Source: a bacterium (GTDB taxonomy: Bacteria; Fidelibacterota; UBA8477; JABMPR01). From it: a DNA stretch of 46,330 bases. The translations under genes and the position numbers were made by a program. Below are positions 43,785-46,330 of the stretch, piece after piece. Position 1 is the stretch's first letter, and every line of letters starts with the position of its first letter. The notes under the pieces were generated by a model. It ran no database searches. It worked only from the letters and a program-made list of their open reading frames with translations, and was not told the origin of the DNA. Location: the NCBI GenBank assembly GCA_013202895.1, contig JABMPR010000216.1, forward strand, positions 1 through 46,330, in the 5' to 3' direction.

Positions 43785-45572
43785 ATGGCTCTGATACCGG
43801 AACATATTATCGAACAAGTCCGTGAGGCAAATGATGTTGTGGAAGTCATCTCTGACTATGTTCAGCTAAAACGATCGGGACGTAACTGGTTTGGTCGTTG
43901 CCCCTTCCACAATGAAAAAACCCCCTCCTTCAGTGTTAGCTCAGATAAACAAATTTATCATTGCTTTGGCTGCGGTGAGGGTGGCAATGTAATCAATTTC
44001 ATCATGCAGCATGAACGGCTTGATTTTATATCTTCCGTAAAATTACTGGCTGATCGAGTCAATATTCACATTGAGACAGATACCAGCGAACCTCGGAAAA
44101 AAGATGACCGGGCAACGATTTATAATATGCATGAAATCGCCTGCAGAGCCTTTGAAAAACAGCTGTCAGACAGCACTGGAAACAGCGCCAGAGAGTATCT
44201 TCTCCAGCGGGGGCTCTCTGAAGAGACTTTGAGGCTTTTCCGGGTTGGCTTTGCACCTGATGGTTGGGATACAGTGACTCTGGAAGTTATGAAGTTGGGA
44301 CTCGCTCAGGATCTGCTGAGCAAGAGTGGTCTGCTTATGCCCAAGACCAGTGGCGGCTATTATGATCGATTTCGAAACCGCATCATGTTTCCCATTTCTG
44401 ATATAAATAACAAGGTCCAGGCATTTGGCGGTCGGATTTTTGGGGACGGTGAGGGCGCCAAATACATGAACAGTCCTGAAACTCCCATTTATCATAAAGG
44501 AAGAACGCTCTTTGGCCTGAATCTTAGCCGTGATGAGATCAGAAAATCACGGATGGCCATTCTGGTGGAAGGTTACATGGATATGATCCGACTTTTCCAG
44601 GAAGGTTTTAAGAATGTGGTTGCTGGTACGGGTACGGCTTTCACTCCAGAGCAGGCCGGGTTGATTAAACGGTTTGCTGATAAGGTTTTTGTGTGTTATG
44701 ATGGTGATAGGGCGGGACAAAACGCTGCTCAAAAAGCCGGCTTGACGCTACTGGATAAAGGTCTGGATGTCCGCATAATTAAATTTGCAGAGGGTGAAGA
44801 TCCTGACAGCTTTTTTGATGAAAAGAATGCCCGAGCTTTTGAAAAAGTCATGGAAGCTGGTCTGGATTTTATGACTTTCGTACTCAGATCCAATCAAGAT
44901 AAAATGGAATCACCAACTTCACGTACAGCTTTTCTTGAGGGTCTCGTGACTGATTTAGCAAGCATGAATAACGAGATTCTCAGGGGGATGTTGGCCGGTC
45001 AACTTGCCGATGAAATGCATGTTCCGGAGGAGGCTGTCATGAGCTTACTCAAAAAACAGGTTCACCGCATGCGCCGGTCAGATTTTGTGGCTGAAAACAG
45101 AAGACCAGTGCAAAAACCTGCTGGTAACTCGCTGAGTAGTCCGGAAACAGGCTCTCAAAAAGCTGAATTCGAATTGTTGCGTTTGCATTTGAGTGAGGAT
45201 GAAAGTTTGTTGAATTGGCTAATTTCGACCATCAGTGATGATGATATTCATCAGATGCATTATATCGAGATATTTCAACTTTTCCGTGGTCGTATGCGTA
45301 AGGAGTTACCCATCAATCATTCTCGATTGCTGGATGAGATTGAATCCAACGATCTACGCAGGTTCATCACACGCCTGATCAGTGAAGCCCGACCAGACCT
45401 GGAGAGCATTGCGCATGCGCATCAGTGTGTAAAAAAAATTGAGTGGTGGCGGATTCAATCTGAGTTGGATATAATGAAAACTCAAATACGTGAAGCAGAA
45501 GCGCGGGGTGACGACTTTGGTGAGCTATTCAAACGCAAGGCTGAGCTCCAGACCCAACAACAGAACCTATAA
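43785..45572 (+). CDS. dnaG: DNA primase DnaG
   Basis: 595 residues. A CHC2 zinc finger has C39, H42, C60 and C63 (CPFHNEKTPSF, YHCFGCGEGG). The TOPRIM catalytic core has E262 (VEGYMD) and D306/D308 (YDGDRAG). A C-terminal helical region (about 440-595) would bind the replicative helicase. It makes RNA primers at the replication fork. Length is normal. The rpoD gene often found downstream is absent here; 549 non-coding bases follow. No clear Shine-Dalgarno precedes ATG 43785. Confidence 0.96.
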   Translation: MALIPEHIIEQVREANDVVEVISDYVQLKRSGRNWFGRCPFHNEKTPSFSVSSDKQIYHCFGCGEGGNVINFIMQHERLDFISSVKLLADRVNIHIETDTSEPRKKDDRATIYNMHEIACRAFEKQLSDSTGNSAREYLLQRGLSEETLRLFRVGFAPDGWDTVTLEVMKLGLAQDLLSKSGLLMPKTSGGYYDRFRNRIMFPISDINNKVQAFGGRIFGDGEGAKYMNSPETPIYHKGRTLFGLNLSRDEIRKSRMAILVEGYMDMIRLFQEGFKNVVAGTGTAFTPEQAGLIKRFADKVFVCYDGDRAGQNAAQKAGLTLLDKGLDVRIIKFAEGEDPDSFFDEKNARAFEKVMEAGLDFMTFVLRSNQDKMESPTSRTAFLEGLVTDLASMNNEILRGMLAGQLADEMHVPEEAVMSLLKKQVHRMRRSDFVAENRRPVQKPAGNSLSSPETGSQKAEFELLRLHLSEDESLLNWLISTISDDDIHQMHYIEIFQLFRGRMRKELPINHSRLLDEIESNDLRRFITRLISEARPDLESIAHAHQCVKKIEWWRIQSELDIMKTQIREAEARGDDFGELFKRKAELQTQQQNL

Positions 45573-45815
45573 AACCAGGTTTTAAATCTCCTCGATTTTA
45601 ATCTCAATAAGATTTGTCTTTTCTGAAAACCTGTTTGAGCGGTCCATCGGAATTCAAATTATTCAACATAAATCACGGCTTGTATCAAAAATGAGTGAAT
45701 ATAGCTGATGGGGAATTGGATTTACTAATCCAAAGTGGTGATATCAATGGTTATAGTCTTAATAATCAATGATATAGGACTGCTGAAAAAAAACACAGGA
45801 ATCATAAGCAGATGC

Positions 45816-45844
45816 TTGACATGCTTTGGGTTTGCATGTAAAAT
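45816..45844 (+). promoter_or_regulatory. Strong sigma70-type promoter with inverted repeat in the spacer
   Basis: TTGACA (45816-45821), a 17-base spacer and TAAAAT (45839-45844). A perfect inverted repeat ACATGC-N9-GCATGT (45819-45839) spans the spacer and touches both boxes, a typical operator position. Confidence 0.65.
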
Positions 45845-45850
45845 ATCAAC

Positions 45851-45901
45851 GGAAAAATGACAGCGAGGAGTCCCTTATTCATTTGAACTAAGGGACTTTT
45901 T
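45851..45901 (+). ncRNA. Candidate small RNA, about 50 nt
   Basis: The predicted transcript starts about 7 bases after the -10 box and ends at a hairpin with a 9-bp stem AGTCCCTTA/TAAGGGACT (45869-45877 with 45889-45897) and T run, a rho-independent terminator. A 9-codon frame MTARSPLFI (ATG 45857, TGA 45884-45886) runs into the hairpin; it could be a leader peptide or chance. No matching known RNA family was recognised. Confidence 0.5.
45869..45901 (+). terminator. Rho-independent terminator
   Basis: 9-bp perfect stem, 11-base loop and five T directly after the stem. It lies 25 bases after the predicted -10 box, so it would stop nearly all transcripts from that promoter before the tRNA. Confidence 0.75.
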
Positions 45902-46121
45902 GCATTTAGGGAAGCTTGTAAGCAGGCTTTCAAATTGCCAACTCGTGCAATAGCCTCATTCTTACAAAAATTCTTCCTCAAATAAGGAGAGCTTAGCACA
46001 CACGAAATACAATCTCATTGGATGTACCTGAACCCCCGATTATTTTAGTCGGCTTTTAGGAATTAGAATCATCAATTTGGATCACTGGAATTAATGAAAT
46101 CTTGTTCATAATATATAGATG

Positions 46122-46195
46122 GGGCCCATAGCTCAATTGGTTAGAGCGCCTGACTCATAATCAGTAGGTTCGGGGTTCGAGTCCCTGTGGGCCCA
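46122..46195 (+). tRNA. tRNA with CAT anticodon (Ile2 or elongator Met)
   Basis: The acceptor GGGCCCA (46122-46128) pairs with TGGGCCC (46188-46194), discriminator A46195. The D arm is GCTC...GAGC, the anticodon loop CTCATAA gives CAT, and the T arm is CGGGG-TTCGAGT-CCCTG. The C4-G69 and C5-G68 acceptor pairs are those recognised by TilS in tRNA-Ile2, which favours the lysidine-modified Ile decoder, but elongator Met cannot be excluded. CCA is not encoded. Confidence 0.9.
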
Positions 46196-46198
46196 CAG

Positions 46199-46228
46199 AA
46201 AAACCCGCCCTTTCAGGCGGGTTTTTTA
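46199..46228 (+). terminator. Rho-independent terminator after the CAT tRNA
   Basis: Stem CCCGCC/GGCGGG (46204-46209 with 46216-46221) preceded by A's and followed by six T's. Confidence 0.9.
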
Positions 46229-46233
46229 ATGCA

Positions 46234-46310
46234 GAACATTGAACAGGCAATCTAGAATGTCGAAGGGAAACTTCAGCGTTCTTCAATCCTTGTTCAATAT
46301 TCGATATTCA
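46234..46310 (+). repeat. Dispersed inverted repeat of the TTGAACA...TGTTCAA type
   Basis: The left arm (ACATTGAACAGG near 46236-46247) and the right arm (CCTTGTTCAATATTCG, 46288-46303) are imperfect inverted copies. The motif GAATATCGAATATTGAACAAGG on the reverse strand is a familiar intergenic repeat of several bacterial groups. Only one copy is in the window. Confidence 0.45.
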
Positions 46311-46330
46311 GGGAGAGGTTCAACCGAATA

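Larger units (their letters stand above)
45573..46121. other. Non-coding region downstream of dnaG
   Basis: 549 bases. The first 240 hold nothing recognised apart from an AT-rich stretch. 45816-45901 is a promoter-terminator unit. The stretch before the tRNA contains only a weak -10-like element near 46108-46118. Confidence 0.5.

Overview
This window looks like chromosomal DNA of a Gram-negative, probably anaerobic or microaerobic bacterium of the FCB lineage (Bacteroidota, Calditrichota or Marinimicrobia-like). The grounds are a TonB receptor with a carboxypeptidase-regulatory-like N-terminus, a DUF4249-like partner lipoprotein, a Bacteroidota-style inositol-lipid cluster, a winged-helix (HTH_34-type) regulator and AddAB-type recombination proteins. 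GC content is moderate. The tRNA genes do not encode CCA. Assignment to a phylum is inference; no rRNA gene is present.

Layout. 1-87: 3' end of tRNA-Glu and its terminator. 512-3520: two GNAT acetyltransferases flanking a secreted LIM/DA1-like metallopeptidase on the minus strand. 3559-6989 (minus): inositol-lipid operon with inositol-1-phosphate synthase, a CDP-alcohol phosphatidyltransferase, a small membrane protein and an Aur1-like PAP2 protein. 7479-10960: an NlpC/P60 hydrolase fused to a beta-barrel-like domain, an orphan E2-type acyltransferase lacking its catalytic His, a zinc-ribbon protein and a lipoprotein. 11096-17305: one 2069-residue polypeptide joining AddA and AddB. 17487-20175 (minus): CHAD protein and Uup-type ABC-F ATPase. 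20353-24523: penicillin-acylase family protein, glycerophosphodiesterase and MarC protein.

24564-29842: an apparent five-gene operon (membrane protein, winged-helix regulator, secreted protein, TonB receptor, DUF4249-like lipoprotein). It has a promoter whose -10 box lies in a perfect palindrome, suggesting autoregulation. 30091-32684: a compact run of NUDIX, Rieske, ElbB-like, cupin and Lon-N proteins. 33022-39794: a sigma54-type promoter followed by a group 3b [NiFe] hydrogenase in the order beta-gamma-delta-alpha, its maturation protease, a stand-alone receiver, a membrane histidine kinase and an aspartokinase-type ACT protein. 39906-45572: yqeY (interrupted by an in-frame TGA), cvpA, mutS2, dnaG. 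45816-46228: a promoter-terminator unit that may encode a roughly 50-nt RNA, then a CAT-anticodon tRNA with a terminator.

The most unusual items are the AddA-AddB fusion, the secreted LIM/DA1-like peptidase, the hydrogenase operon carrying its own sensor kinase, receiver and ACT protein, the palindrome-controlled TonB operon, and the yqeY stop codon. Several intergenic regions and one coding 5' end carry degenerate dispersed repeats. No CRISPR array, transposase, prophage or plasmid gene was seen.
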